Origin: CAG-177 sp003514385
GTDB lineage: Bacteria > Bacillota > Clostridia > Oscillospirales > Acutalibacteraceae
DNA: 64,000 nt
Direction of reading: 5' to 3'
NCBI GenBank assembly: GCA_051920445.1
Contig: JBPPLN010000001.1
Span: 1,364,001-1,428,000 of the forward strand
The translations under genes were made by a program, and so were the position numbers. Below the pieces are notes generated by a model, which did not search any database, was not told where the DNA came from, and was given only the letters and a program-made list of their open reading frames with translations. Numbering within the stretch: position 1 is the first letter of the stretch; each line of letters begins with the position of its first letter. Shown here piece by piece: positions 1 to 8,296 of this stretch.

Positions 1-519
1 AAAAAGTATATCTATAAGGGCAGGATAATCAATGTCCGCACCGATACCGCCGAACTGCCCAACGGCAAGCAGGCTCTGCGTGAAGTCGTGGAGCATCCCG
101 GCGGAGTGACAGTCGCTGCGCTGACTGATAACGATGAACTGATGTTTGTGCGTCAGTTCCGCTATCCGTATTCTGAAGTCCTGCTCGAACTGCCTGCGGG
201 CAAGCTCGAATACGGCGAGGACCCGTTTGAAGCGGGCAAGCGCGAGCTGCGCGAGGAGACGGGAGCCGTGGCGGAGCACTATATCGACCTCGGAAAATTT
301 TATCCCACCCCGGGCTACTGCGGCGAAATAATCCATATGTATGCGGCGAAGGGGCTGTCCTTCACATCTCTCGACCTCGACGACGATGAGTTTTTGGCGC
401 CCGAAAAGATACCGCTCGAAAAGGCGGTCGAGATGGTAATGAACAACGAGATACGCGACGGCAAAACGCAGACCGCCGTGCTCAAAGTTGCGCAGAAGCG
501 CAGAAAGGGCGAGATATGA
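1..519 (+). CDS. NUDIX hydrolase, ADP-ribose pyrophosphatase type (5' end outside window)
   Basis: The reading frame is open from base 1, so the start codon lies upstream; 172 codons are visible. A full NUDIX box is present (AGKLEYGEDPFEAGKRELRE followed by ETGAV), with the REL..EE..G metal-binding helix. The sequence before it (VRQFRYPY...LELPAGKLE) is typical of ADP-ribose pyrophosphatases, which cleave ADP-ribose to AMP and ribose 5-phosphate in the cytosol. The stop overlaps the ATG of maf as ATGA, so the two are translationally coupled. Family is clear; the exact nucleotide-sugar substrate is inferred. Confidence 0.9.
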   Translation, partial: KKYIYKGRIINVRTDTAELPNGKQALREVVEHPGGVTVAALTDNDELMFVRQFRYPYSEVLLELPAGKLEYGEDPFEAGKRELREETGAVAEHYIDLGKFYPTPGYCGEIIHMYAAKGLSFTSLDLDDDEFLAPEKIPLEKAVEMVMNNEIRDGKTQTAVLKVAQKRRKGEI

Positions 520-1079
520 AAATTGTTCTTGCGTCGTCCTCGCCGCGCAGAAAAGAGCTGCTCCAAACGGCGGGAATAGATTTTGAGATAGATGTCGAGG
601 GCGTTGACGAAGTGCCGCAGGGCGACACGCCGGAGGAAAAAGTCTGCTCGATAGCGGCGCAGAAATGCCGACCCGTGGCGGCGCGCCGACCGAATGACTG
701 CGTGATAGGCGCGGATACGGTCGTCTCCGTTGACGGTGATATTCTCGGCAAGCCGCACGACAGAGAGGATGCGGAAAATATGCTCCGCCGCCTCTCCGGC
801 AGGGAGCACACGGTATATACCGGGGTCTGCATCTCGGCGCACGGAAAAGAAACCGTGTTCAGCGAAGCGACGAAAGTTAAATTTTTTGAGCTTACAGATA
901 AAGAGATAGCGGACTATGTCCTCAGCGGCGAGCCGATGGACAAAGCCGGAGCCTACGGGATACAGGGACTCGGCTGCACGCTCGTCGAGGGTATCGGCGG
1001 CGACTACTTCAATGTTGTCGGTCTGCCGGTTGCGCGCGTGGTGCGCGAGATAAAAAAGATAATGGGAGCGGAAAAATGA
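516..1079 (+). CDS. maf: Maf family nucleoside triphosphate pyrophosphatase
   Basis: The 187-residue protein begins with the Maf signature (MKIVLASSSPRRKELLQTAG) and keeps the family motifs GADTVV and the C-terminal EPMDKAGAYGIQG. Maf/YhdE proteins hydrolyse non-canonical or modified nucleoside triphosphates (for example dTTP/UTP or m7GTP) to monophosphates and are linked to division arrest in Bacillus. It overlaps the NUDIX gene before it and the dehydrogenase after it by 4 bases each, so these three form one operon; the first two are both house-cleaning phosphohydrolases. The length is normal. Confidence 0.93.
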   Translation: MKIVLASSSPRRKELLQTAGIDFEIDVEGVDEVPQGDTPEEKVCSIAAQKCRPVAARRPNDCVIGADTVVSVDGDILGKPHDREDAENMLRRLSGREHTVYTGVCISAHGKETVFSEATKVKFFELTDKEIADYVLSGEPMDKAGAYGIQGLGCTLVEGIGGDYFNVVGLPVARVVREIKKIMGAEK

Positions 1080-1969
1080 AACTGCTTGTAACAGGTGCAT
1101 TGAGAATAACGCCCGAGGAATCGGCGGAGCTTGAAAATCTCGGCTATGAGATATATTTCATGCCCGACGAGCGGGTCGCCGTGCCGGAAAACATACCCTG
1201 CGAAGAGATAGAGGCTATCATCTGCAACGGGCTGTTTCTCTATACCCCGCCGGATAAATTTCCGAAGCTCAGAACCGTTCAGCTGACGAGCGCGGGGCTC
1301 GACCGCGTGCCCATGGACTACATGGACGCCCACGGCATAAAAGTATTCAACGCCCGCGGGGTCTACAGCGCGCCGATGGCGGAGTTCGCCGTCTGCTCGG
1401 TGCTCGGATTCTATAAGCGGAGCACATTCTTCTCGGCGGCTCAGTCGGAGCACCGCTGGGAGAAGCACCGCGGACTCGAAGAGCTGGGCGGAAAGCGCGT
1501 TGTGATAGTCGGCGCGGGAAGCGTCGGGCGCGCTTGCGCGGACAGGTTCAGGGTGTTCGGCTGCGAGATAATCGGCGTTGACAGAAAGACAGATGTTGAC
1601 GGCTTCGATAAAATATATTCAATAGGTGATATCCGCGCCGCCGTGAGCGCGGGCGATATAGTCATATTCTGTCTGCCGCTGACAAAGGAGACGGAGCATA
1701 TCGCGAACGCCGAATTGCTCTGCGCGATGAAGGACGGGGCGGTCATAGTCAACATTTCGCGCGGCGGAATAATCGATACCGACGCGCTCATAACCGAGCT
1801 CAAGTCCGGACGGCTCAGAGCCGCGCTCGACGTGTTCGAGCAGGAGCCGCTGGACGCCGACAGCGAGCTGTGGGATCTCCCGAACGCCGTGATAACCCCG
1901 CACAATTCATTTGTCGGCGACGGCAACCGCGCAAGGCTCTTTTCATTGATAATAAACAACCTGAAATAA
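1076..1969 (+). CDS. D-2-hydroxyacid dehydrogenase family protein
   Basis: 297 residues. The central Rossmann domain carries the NAD-binding motif GAGSVG at about residues 145-150, followed about 20 residues on by the acidic ribose-binding stretch IGVDR. The catalytic region shows NISRGGIIDTDAL, the FEQEP stretch and the C-terminal ITPHNS histidine, as in phosphoglycerate/glyoxylate dehydrogenase-like enzymes. It reduces 2-keto acids or oxidises D-2-hydroxy acids with NAD(H); the substrate cannot be read from sequence. The ATG overlaps the maf stop. A second, divergent member of the family lies at 51426-52364. Confidence 0.85.
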   Translation: MKLLVTGALRITPEESAELENLGYEIYFMPDERVAVPENIPCEEIEAIICNGLFLYTPPDKFPKLRTVQLTSAGLDRVPMDYMDAHGIKVFNARGVYSAPMAEFAVCSVLGFYKRSTFFSAAQSEHRWEKHRGLEELGGKRVVIVGAGSVGRACADRFRVFGCEIIGVDRKTDVDGFDKIYSIGDIRAAVSAGDIVIFCLPLTKETEHIANAELLCAMKDGAVIVNISRGGIIDTDALITELKSGRLRAALDVFEQEPLDADSELWDLPNAVITPHNSFVGDGNRARLFSLIINNLK

Positions 1970-1972
1970 GAC

Positions 1973-2006
1973 TGCCGCCGGGCAATTCAACTCGGCGGCA
2001 ATTTTT
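1973..2006 (+). terminator. Rho-independent terminator of the NUDIX-maf-dehydrogenase operon
   Basis: A perfect 8-bp stem (TGCCGCCG / CGGCGGCA) with a 12-base loop is followed directly by ATTTTT. It lies 3 bases after the dehydrogenase stop codon and separates that operon from the sigma-factor operon. Confidence 0.9.
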
Positions 2007-2085
2007 ACATATGCCGAAAAATTTTTGAAGTACATCTTTTTTTATGCTCGTTATTATTGACGAAAGCGCAAAGGAGGTGGTAAAG

Positions 2086-2595
2086 ATAGATCGCGAAGAA
2101 AAGTTAAAAGAGCTCATGGACGGCTACAGCAAGCTCGTCTTCAGCATATGCTACCGACTGACTAACGACTACTTTACCGCCGAGGATCTGACCCAGGAAA
2201 CTTTCCTGTCCGCCTATTCCTCGCTCGACCGATTTGACGGGCGCAATGAGCGCGCGTGGCTGAGCCGAATAGCGACGAACAAGTGCCTCGATCATCTAAA
2301 GAGCGCGGCGTCGAGGACGACGCCCGCCGAGGATGACGAACTGGAGTTCAGAGCCGGCGCCTCACCGGGACTCGAGGACGAATATATGAACACCCAGCTC
2401 GGACGCGATGTCAGAGCGGCGTGCGAAGCGCTCAGAGAGCCGTATCGCAGCGTTGCGATCGAATATTTCTGCGAGGACATGCCGCTGTCGCAGATAGCCG
2501 AGAGAACGGGCGAACCGCTCAAAACCATCCAGACCCGGGCATACAGAGCAAAGAAAATGCTCAGAGAAAATCTGAAGGAGGTCATACTGCAATGA
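2086..2595 (+). CDS. RNA polymerase ECF sigma factor (sigma-70 family), probable AUA start
   Basis: Region 2 (KLVFSICYRLTNDYFTAEDL, TQETFLSAY) and region 4 helix-turn-helix (LSQIAERTGEPLKTIQTRAY) identify an extracytoplasmic-function sigma factor that directs RNA polymerase to stress promoters. The frame opens at ATG 2044, but no ribosome site precedes that codon. A strong AGGAGG at 2072-2077 sits inside this extension, 8 bases before ATA at 2086, and translation from there gives the usual ECF N-terminus (xDREEKLKEL, 169 residues). I therefore choose AUA; ATG 2044 or the internal ATG 2116 are alternatives. Its stop overlaps the anti-sigma ATG. Confidence 0.88.
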   Translation: MDREEKLKELMDGYSKLVFSICYRLTNDYFTAEDLTQETFLSAYSSLDRFDGRNERAWLSRIATNKCLDHLKSAASRTTPAEDDELEFRAGASPGLEDEYMNTQLGRDVRAACEALREPYRSVAIEYFCEDMPLSQIAERTGEPLKTIQTRAYRAKKMLRENLKEVILQ

Positions 2596-3038
2596 CACAC
2601 GCAGACGATAAAAGAATAACGCTCTTGCTGCGCGGCGAGCTGAGCGAAAGCGAAGCGGCCGAAGTCATGGAGCACATAGCAAAATGTGACGAGTGCGCCG
2701 ACCGTATGGCCGACCTGACGCTCGACATGGCTTGCGTCGACCCGCCCGCGGGCATGAACGAGGATATCCTCGCCGCCGCGGCGAAAGAGAACACCCGCGA
2801 GAAGCGCAGACAGGATAACCTGCTGATGTATTCCGTGAGAGTGGTCGCGGGGATATGCGCGGCGCTCGTGATGATATTCTCCGGCGCGTTCAGGCACATA
2901 ACGAAGATAAACGATATCGACATGTCGAAGATAAACGACAAGAGCCGCTCGATAAGCCAGTCGATTGACGAGAGCTTCAACGAATTCAAACAGAAAATCT
3001 CTGACTTAGGAGGAAATAATAATGAACAAAAAGAATAA
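2592..3038 (+). CDS. Zinc-finger anti-sigma factor, membrane-anchored
   Basis: 148 residues. The N-terminal domain has the zf-HC2 motif H28-x3-C32-x2-C35 that defines zinc-binding anti-sigma proteins, then a single transmembrane helix at about residues 79-98 (VRVVAGICAALVMIFSGAF) and a charged polar tail of about 50 residues. It presumably holds the cognate ECF sigma factor at the membrane until an envelope signal releases it. The ATG overlaps the sigma stop (ATGA) and a GGAGG site precedes it. A longer upstream in-frame opening at 2421 lies wholly within the sigma gene and is not the start. Confidence 0.88.
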   Translation: MTHADDKRITLLLRGELSESEAAEVMEHIAKCDECADRMADLTLDMACVDPPAGMNEDILAAAAKENTREKRRQDNLLMYSVRVVAGICAALVMIFSGAFRHITKINDIDMSKINDKSRSISQSIDESFNEFKQKISDLGGNNNEQKE

Positions 3039-3585
3039 GATACTCTTTTTCCTGTTTTCGCTCATTCCGGGCGCGGCGCATATGTATATAGGCCTCGTCA
3101 AGCGCGGACTTGTTATAATGCTCGCGCTCGTCGCGGGAGCGGGACTCGCCATGATGGCCGACACCCCGGCGTTTCTGCTCGTGCTTCCGGTGCTGTGGTT
3201 CTACAGCTTCTTCGACGCATGGAACAAATATCATCTGCCCGAAGATAAGCTGGCAAAGGTTCAGGACGACTTCCTGTTCTTCTTGAACGCCATGCCCGAA
3301 AATGTTCGCTCTGATCCGCGCTTTAAGAAAGTTGCCTCCGCAAATGTTTTAAAGGTCGGCGGCATTGTCGCGATAATAGCCGGAGCCTATCTTATCTGGG
3401 ATCAGATAATAGTCAGAGTTCTTATCCGACTGCTCAGCGATACGGGCGCCGAGATCCTGAGCCAAATTTCCTATAAGCTTCCGCAGGTAGCCGTCGCCGT
3501 CATACTGATAGTTGTGGGAATAAAGCTCATCTCGCACAAGAAGCGTGAACTGGAGAGAAAGAATAACGAAGAGGAGGACAAATAA
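3022..3585 (+). CDS. TM2-like multi-pass membrane protein of the sigma-factor operon
   Basis: 187 residues. The N-terminus (FFLFSLIPGAAHMYIGLVKR) resembles the TM2 domain, a pair of short helices joined by a tight turn. Two further hydrophobic helices follow at about residues 110-128 and 153-170, and the protein ends in a basic/acidic tail (KKRELERKNNEEEDK). It begins 17 bases inside the anti-sigma gene behind AGGAGG, so it is co-expressed. The role is unknown; by position it is probably part of an envelope-stress response. Confidence 0.75.
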   Translation: MNKKNKILFFLFSLIPGAAHMYIGLVKRGLVIMLALVAGAGLAMMADTPAFLLVLPVLWFYSFFDAWNKYHLPEDKLAKVQDDFLFFLNAMPENVRSDPRFKKVASANVLKVGGIVAIIAGAYLIWDQIIVRVLIRLLSDTGAEILSQISYKLPQVAVAVILIVVGIKLISHKKRELERKNNEEEDK

Positions 3586-3586
3586 T

Positions 3587-3892
3587 ATGGCGGCAAAACG
3601 CGTAGGCTCGGTGACGCTCGGTCTGACTCTTGTCGTTTTCGGCGTGATGTTTTTACTCAGCGCATTTATCAGGAGCCTCAACTATCTTGAAATCATAAAA
3701 TTCTGGCCGGTTATATTCATCTCCCTCGGTATCGAGATGCTCGTACATGCGTTTTCAAAAGATGCGGAAAAGGCGAAGCTCGATGTCCCCTCGTGCATCA
3801 TGACCTGCGTGCTCATGCTCTTTTCAATGTGCCTTGCCGGCGCACAGTATGCGATGACGGAGCTTGTTCCCTATATTCAGGCGCACGCATAA
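3587..3892 (+). CDS. Small membrane protein, LiaF/DUF5668-like transmembrane domain
   Basis: 101 residues starting at ATG 3587 behind GAGGAGG; an upstream in-frame ATG at 3545 lies inside the previous gene. Three hydrophobic helices are visible (about residues 8-25, 33-49 and 64-82), with the motif GLTLVVFGVMFL and WPVIFISLGIEML. This WP-x-(I/L)-GxE pattern is typical of the N-terminal membrane part of LiaF-type envelope-stress sensors and DUF5668 proteins. No soluble sensor domain follows. Fourth gene of the sigma operon; function inferred only from context. Confidence 0.72.
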   Translation: MAAKRVGSVTLGLTLVVFGVMFLLSAFIRSLNYLEIIKFWPVIFISLGIEMLVHAFSKDAEKAKLDVPSCIMTCVLMLFSMCLAGAQYAMTELVPYIQAHA

Positions 3893-3905
3893 AAGAGGTG
3901 CCGGA

Positions 3906-4772
3906 TTGAAGAAGAAACTGAGAAAAAGAATCTCCGCGGGGCTGATAATCTCAGTCCTCGCGGTTATGGCGGCACTGCTTGCAGTCTTTGCGATAAGACC
4001 GCACCTGCGTTTCGTCGCCGGGGAATATCTCGGGCTGAACACCCGAAAGATAACGGTCGCAAAGATTTCACCCGAGCTTGACGAAATAAATATTGACGCT
4101 CTGCGCGCCGATTCGCGCGTGACTTTTAATCAGAGCCTGATGCTCGTAAACTCCGAGCATCCTCTGGATGATAAAGATAAGCCCGATCTTGCGGAATACA
4201 AAAAGACGGGCGTCATAATGAACGCCTGCGCCGCAGAGAGCTTTTCGGAGCTGTCCGCCGCGGTGACAGAAAAGACCGACTGCAAGCTTCTTGTCATGAG
4301 CAGTGTCCGCGACGCGGACGAACAGAAAGAGCTCTACAACAGCGATTCCTCGACCGCCGCCGCGCCCGGCGCGAGCGAGCACCAGACGGGGCTCGGACTC
4401 GACGTCTATGTCAAATACTTCGCGGGGCAGGGCTTCGTCAAAAGCCCCGCCGGGCAGTTCGTCAACTCCGAGTCGTGGAAATACGGATTTATAATCCGCT
4501 ATCCGTCCTACGGCAAGAACTCGACGGGCATAAAATTCGAGCCGTGGCACATTCGCTATGTCGGCAAGCCCCACGCGGCGATAATATACAACGACCGCCT
4601 GACGCTCGAAAAATATATCGACTCGTTTGAAACAGGCGAGTGGTACTCCGCCGAGGGATATTTGATTTCGAGGCAGGAGATTGGCGAAAGCGTGACGATG
4701 CCGAAAGCATTCGGCTCGGCAGTTATCTCCCCGGACAACACCGGCTGCTATATGATAACAGTCAAACAGTGA
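3906..4772 (+). CDS. VanY-type D-alanyl-D-alanine carboxypeptidase, membrane-anchored
   Basis: 288 residues from TTG 3906, chosen because GAGGTG ends 5 bases before it. A basic N-terminus and one transmembrane helix (residues 10-30) anchor the enzyme outside the cell. The peptidase M15B/VanY zinc site is intact: SEHQTGLGLDV gives the HxxGxAxD-type ligands, and FEPWHIRYVG gives the catalytic Glu and third His ligand. Such enzymes remove the terminal D-Ala from peptidoglycan stem peptides. As last gene of an ECF sigma operon, it suggests the regulon remodels the cell wall under envelope stress. Confidence 0.9.
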   Translation: MKKKLRKRISAGLIISVLAVMAALLAVFAIRPHLRFVAGEYLGLNTRKITVAKISPELDEINIDALRADSRVTFNQSLMLVNSEHPLDDKDKPDLAEYKKTGVIMNACAAESFSELSAAVTEKTDCKLLVMSSVRDADEQKELYNSDSSTAAAPGASEHQTGLGLDVYVKYFAGQGFVKSPAGQFVNSESWKYGFIIRYPSYGKNSTGIKFEPWHIRYVGKPHAAIIYNDRLTLEKYIDSFETGEWYSAEGYLISRQEIGESVTMPKAFGSAVISPDNTGCYMITVKQ

Positions 4773-4786
4773 AAAGTAAGAAACAG

Positions 4787-4818
4787 AAAATCCGCCAAGC
4801 GAAAGCAAGGCGGATTTT
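4787..4818 (+). terminator. Terminator of the sigma-factor/VanY operon
   Basis: Ten-base arms AAAATCCGCC and GGCGGATTTT pair perfectly around a 12-base loop, ending in a T run. It lies 15 bases after the vanY-like stop. Confidence 0.9.
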
Positions 4819-4920
4819 TGTGTTGTGTGGAGTAATAAGTAAAATATAGAACTTGATGTTGTGTGGGGAGACATCGACAAATCCTAATTTACGAAACTTC
4901 GCGGTTTCATGGCACTGCCG

Positions 4921-4964
4921 CAAACAAAACAGCACCGACCCCCGAAATATCACGGAAGTCGGTG
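4921..4964 (-). terminator. Terminator downstream of hflX
   Basis: Read on the minus strand, CACCGAC and GTCGGTG form a 7-bp stem followed by CTGTTTTGTTT. It begins 6 bases after the hflX stop and faces the plus-strand terminator at 4787-4818. Confidence 0.75.
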
Positions 4965-4969
4965 TTTTA

Positions 4970-6220
4970 CTATACAATATAATCTTTGTATCTTTCGAGG
5001 AGCTTTGCGTCCGCGGTGACGGTCATCAGCAGTCCGTCCGGGCGGTATTCCTCGCGGTCGAGCGCGCCCTTTTCGCGCAGGAGAGCGGCATCCGACCCCA
5101 TGGAATAGGGGAGCAGGAGCGTGACCTTTTTGCGCGTGGGCGGCAGTGCCCTGACCATCTCGTTCAGGAGCCTGTCCAGTCCCTCTCCCGTGAGCGCGGA
5201 TATCTTAACGCTGTGCAGTCCTGCCGAGAGCCACGAGAGATCCGGCGCGGCGTCGCACTTGTTGAACACGGCGATTATCGGCTTGCCCTTGCATCCGAGC
5301 TCTTCGAGAAGCCTGTTCGTGACCTCAAGGTGCTCGGCGCAGTCCGGCGACGAAGCGTCGCAGACATTGAGTATCAGCGTCGCGCTCGCCGCTTCCTCGA
5401 GGGTCGATTTGAATGCCTCAACAAGTCCGTGCGGCAGGCGGCGGATGAATCCGACCGTGTCTATGAGCATAACCCTTCTGCCGTCCGGCAGAGTCAGCGC
5501 GCGGGAGGTGGGGTCGAGCGTTGCGAAGAGCTTATCCTCCGCAAGCACGCCCGCCTGGGTCAGCGCATTCATCAGCGTTGATTTTCCGGCGTTTGTGTAG
5601 CCGACTATGGCGACCGTTTCGACTTCGTCCTTTTCGCGGCGTTCGCGCGCGAGCTTTCTGCGGCGCGAGAGCGCCGCGAGCCCGTCCTCAAGATTTTTTA
5701 TCCTGCGGCGGATGTGGCGGCGGTCGGATTCGAGCTTTGTTTCGCCCGGTCCGCGCGTGCCGATTCCTCCGCCGAGGCGCGACATGCTCGTGCCCTTGCC
5801 GCCGAGGCGCGGGAGCAGATATTTCAGCTGCGCCAGCTCGACCTGCAATTTGCCCTCGCCGCTTCTTGCGCGCGCGGCGAAGATATCGAGTATCAGCTGC
5901 GTGCGGTCAACGACGCGCACGTCGGTTATGTCTTCAATATTCCTCTGCTGTGATGGGGTCAGCTCGCTGTCGAAGATAAGCAGATCAACGTCGTTGTCGG
6001 CGCAGAAGTTTTTTATCTCCTTGAGCCTGCCCGAGCCGATGAAGGTCGCGGAGTCGGGAGTCTCGCGCCGCTGAGTCACGCGCGCTTCGACCTCGGCGCC
6101 GGCGGTCTTTGCCAGCTCCTCAAGCTCGTCGAGCGACGCCTCGCAGTCATATTCGCCCAGATCCACGCCGACAAGCACGGCGGTCTCGGGCTTTTGTATA
6201 TTTTCAAAAAGTTCCGTCAA
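4970..6220 (-). CDS. hflX: GTPase HflX, ribosome-associated
   Basis: 416 residues. The N-terminal HflX domain contains VVDRTQLILDIFAARARSGE and the glycine-rich RLGGGIGTRGPGETKLE segment, followed by a coiled region and the G domain with P-loop GYTNAGKSTL, the G3 segment DTVGF and G4 motif NKCD. HflX binds the 50S subunit and rescues stalled or heat-damaged ribosomes. It lies 21 bases behind galE on the same strand and is probably transcribed with it. Confidence 0.95.
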   Translation of the reverse strand: MTELFENIQKPETAVLVGVDLGEYDCEASLDELEELAKTAGAEVEARVTQRRETPDSATFIGSGRLKEIKNFCADNDVDLLIFDSELTPSQQRNIEDITDVRVVDRTQLILDIFAARARSGEGKLQVELAQLKYLLPRLGGKGTSMSRLGGGIGTRGPGETKLESDRRHIRRRIKNLEDGLAALSRRRKLARERREKDEVETVAIVGYTNAGKSTLMNALTQAGVLAEDKLFATLDPTSRALTLPDGRRVMLIDTVGFIRRLPHGLVEAFKSTLEEAASATLILNVCDASSPDCAEHLEVTNRLLEELGCKGKPIIAVFNKCDAAPDLSWLSAGLHSVKISALTGEGLDRLLNEMVRALPPTRKKVTLLLPYSMGSDAALLREKGALDREEYRPDGLLMTVTADAKLLERYKDYIV

Positions 6221-6241
6221 ACCGGTTCCTTTCCGAACAGC

Positions 6242-7258
6242 TTATTCCAGGCCGTTGGGGTTCTGCGACTGCCAGCGCCACGAGTCGGCGCACATATCGT
6301 CGATATCGTACTGCGCCTGCCAGCCAAGCACTTCCTTTGCCTTTGTCGCGTCCGCATAGCAGCAGGCGACATCACCCGCGCGGCGTGGAGCTATTCTGTA
6401 GTTGATTTTGATTCCCGACGCCTTTTCAAAAGCCTTGACAACGTCGAGCACGCTGTAGCCCTTGCCGGTGCCGAGGTTATAGACCTCGCAGCCCTTTACT
6501 TTGAGCAGTCTGTCGAGGGCTTTTATGTGGCCGAGAGCCAGGTCGACAACATGGATATAGTCGCGCACGCCCGTGCCATCCGGGGTCGGATAGTCGTTGC
6601 CGCAGACGTTGAGGCACTCGAGCTTACCGATGGCGACCTGGGTGATATAGGGCATGAGGTTGCCGGGGATTCCGTTGGGATCCTCGCCGATGCGCCCGCT
6701 CTTGTGCGCGCCGATGGGATTGAAGTAGCGGAGGATGGACACGCCCCACTCGCTGTCGGATACGCAGAGATCCTGAAGTATCTGCTCGATGAAATACTTC
6801 GTCGTGCCGTAGGGGTTCGTGGTGCCGCCGGTCGGCATATCCTCTCTGAGCGGAGAGGGATTCTTGCTGCCGTAAACAGTGGCGGACGAGCTGAAGACGA
6901 GCTTCTTGCATCCCGCCTTATCCATCACGCGGCACAGGCAGACCGTGCCCGCTATGTTGTTGTCATAGTAGTTGAGAGGCTCCTTGATGCTCTGCGGAAC
7001 GCTCTTGAGACCCGCAAAGTGAATGACCGCGTCGATCTTGTTCTCGGCGAAAACTTTGGTCATCGCCTCTTCGTCGCGTATATCCGCCTGATAGAATTTG
7101 AAATCCTTGCCCGTAAGTTCTTTTATTCTTTTAAGGCTTTCGGGCTTGCTGTTGACAAAATTATCGAGTATAATGATATCATATCCCGCGTTGAGCAGCT
7201 CTACGCTCGTGTGCGAGCCGATGAAGCCAGCGCCGCCGGTTACTAATACAGTGGACAT
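6242..7258 (-). CDS. galE: UDP-glucose 4-epimerase
   Basis: 338 residues, the usual length. The NAD-binding motif GGAGFIGSH is at the N-terminus and the catalytic YxxxK appears in YGTTKYFIEQ, with SSSATVYG supplying the catalytic serine/threonine. It interconverts UDP-glucose and UDP-galactose (Leloir pathway and surface polysaccharide precursors) in the cytosol. A GGAGG ribosome site precedes the ATG. No other gal gene is adjacent; the only partner is hflX downstream. Confidence 0.96.
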   Translation of the reverse strand: MSTVLVTGGAGFIGSHTSVELLNAGYDIIILDNFVNSKPESLKRIKELTGKDFKFYQADIRDEEAMTKVFAENKIDAVIHFAGLKSVPQSIKEPLNYYDNNIAGTVCLCRVMDKAGCKKLVFSSSATVYGSKNPSPLREDMPTGGTTNPYGTTKYFIEQILQDLCVSDSEWGVSILRYFNPIGAHKSGRIGEDPNGIPGNLMPYITQVAIGKLECLNVCGNDYPTPDGTGVRDYIHVVDLALGHIKALDRLLKVKGCEVYNLGTGKGYSVLDVVKAFEKASGIKINYRIAPRRAGDVACCYADATKAKEVLGWQAQYDIDDMCADSWRWQSQNPNGLE

Positions 7259-7289
7259 TGAAATTACCTCCAGACTCTTTATTGGTTAT

Positions 7290-7295
7290 ATTATA
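7290..7295 (-). promoter_or_regulatory. -10 element upstream of galE-hflX
   Basis: On the minus strand the sequence GAGTATAATATAACC contains an exact TATAAT about 30 bases before the galE ATG. No good -35 hexamer lies 16-18 bases upstream, so the promoter is probably weak or activator-dependent. Confidence 0.5.
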
Positions 7296-7379
7296 CTCAT
7301 AAAGTAGGCAAAAGAAAAGACAGACAACAGGTTTTTTACAAATTTTTTACGCTGCAAAGCGAAAAAAGAGGTGCAAAAA

Positions 7380-8039
7380 ATGGAACTTTACGATAAAATT
7401 CATGAAAACGAAGAGCTCAAGACTTATATCCTCGCAGGCAACCGCGTTCTCGGCGAGCTGGGCTTCACCGAGCACGGACTCGCCCATGCGGGCACGGTAT
7501 CAAAAATGTCGCGCGAGATACTGGAAATACTTAACTACAGCGACCACGAATGCGAGCTCGCGGCGGTCGCCGGATACATGCACGATATCGGCAACATGAT
7601 AAACCGATGCGACCACGCGCAGAGCGGCGGCATACTCGCGTTCAACATTCTGCGCAGTCTCGACATAAACCCGAAAGACATCGCGCTGATAGTCGGCGCG
7701 ATAGGACACCACGACGAAAAGACGGCGGCGCCCGTCAGCCCGATCGCCGCGGCGCTCATCCTCGCGGACAAGAGCGACGTGCGCAGAAGCCGCGTCAGAA
7801 ACAGCAAGACGGTCAGCACGGACATTCACGACAGGGTCAACTACGCGGTCGTGGACTCGGAGCTTGAGGTTGACGGCGAGGACAGAGTAATAATCCTGCG
7901 CCTGAAGATCGATACGGACATCTGCCCGGTGATGGAATACTTCGAGATTTTCCTCGAGCGCATGGTGCTTTGCAAAAAATCTGCCGCCAGACTCGATTGC
8001 AGCTTCGAGCTGATAATCAACGACACGAGATTGCTGTGA
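7380..8039 (+). CDS. HD-domain phosphohydrolase
   Basis: 219 residues from ATG 7380; GAGGTG at 7368-7373 decides against the GTG at 7371. HD-superfamily metal ligands are visible: H in EHGLAHA, the HD pair in AGYMHDIGN, and later GAIGHHDEK and ALILADKSD. Such enzymes hydrolyse phosphate esters of nucleotides or cyclic nucleotides; the substrate is unknown here. It is divergent from galE and stands alone. Confidence 0.82.
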   Translation: MELYDKIHENEELKTYILAGNRVLGELGFTEHGLAHAGTVSKMSREILEILNYSDHECELAAVAGYMHDIGNMINRCDHAQSGGILAFNILRSLDINPKDIALIVGAIGHHDEKTAAPVSPIAAALILADKSDVRRSRVRNSKTVSTDIHDRVNYAVVDSELEVDGEDRVIILRLKIDTDICPVMEYFEIFLERMVLCKKSAARLDCSFELIINDTRLL

Positions 8040-8040
8040 G

Positions 8041-8123
8041 TGTGCGGACGATTTGTCGCACCCTACAAGTTGAGAATCAATAAAAATGTGCAATTTTCGC
8101 GGGCGGATAATATCCGCCCCTAC
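8041..8123. repeat. Composite intergenic repeat: families A (inverted) and B
   Basis: Bases 8041-8069 hold the minus-strand version of a repeat seen elsewhere in the window (GTGCGG...CGCACCCTACAA). Bases 8101-8123 hold a second motif, GGGCGGATAATATCCGCCCC followed by TAC, which is itself a palindrome. Related copies lie near 18.9, 38.5, 43.4, 45.1, 45.6 and 52.6 kb, always between genes. The rest of the gap to 8296 is A+T-rich and shows nothing recognisable. Confidence 0.7.
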
Positions 8124-8296
8124 AAGATTGTGCTGATTTGCAATATTGATTGTTTGCCTATCGCAGACATTTACAGTTGTACGCTACAATTTATTGCTTT
8201 GCTTCGCCCGCTCTTTTTTGACTGTTCTGTCTCTCTGCGGGGCATTCACAAAATACTTTTAGCAAATTTCTCAACCAAACCACACGGAGATATGAT

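Noticed and set aside
6194..7246. Plus-strand open frame opposite galE
   Set aside because: galE is complete on the minus strand with promoter and ribosome site; the antisense product has no known motif.
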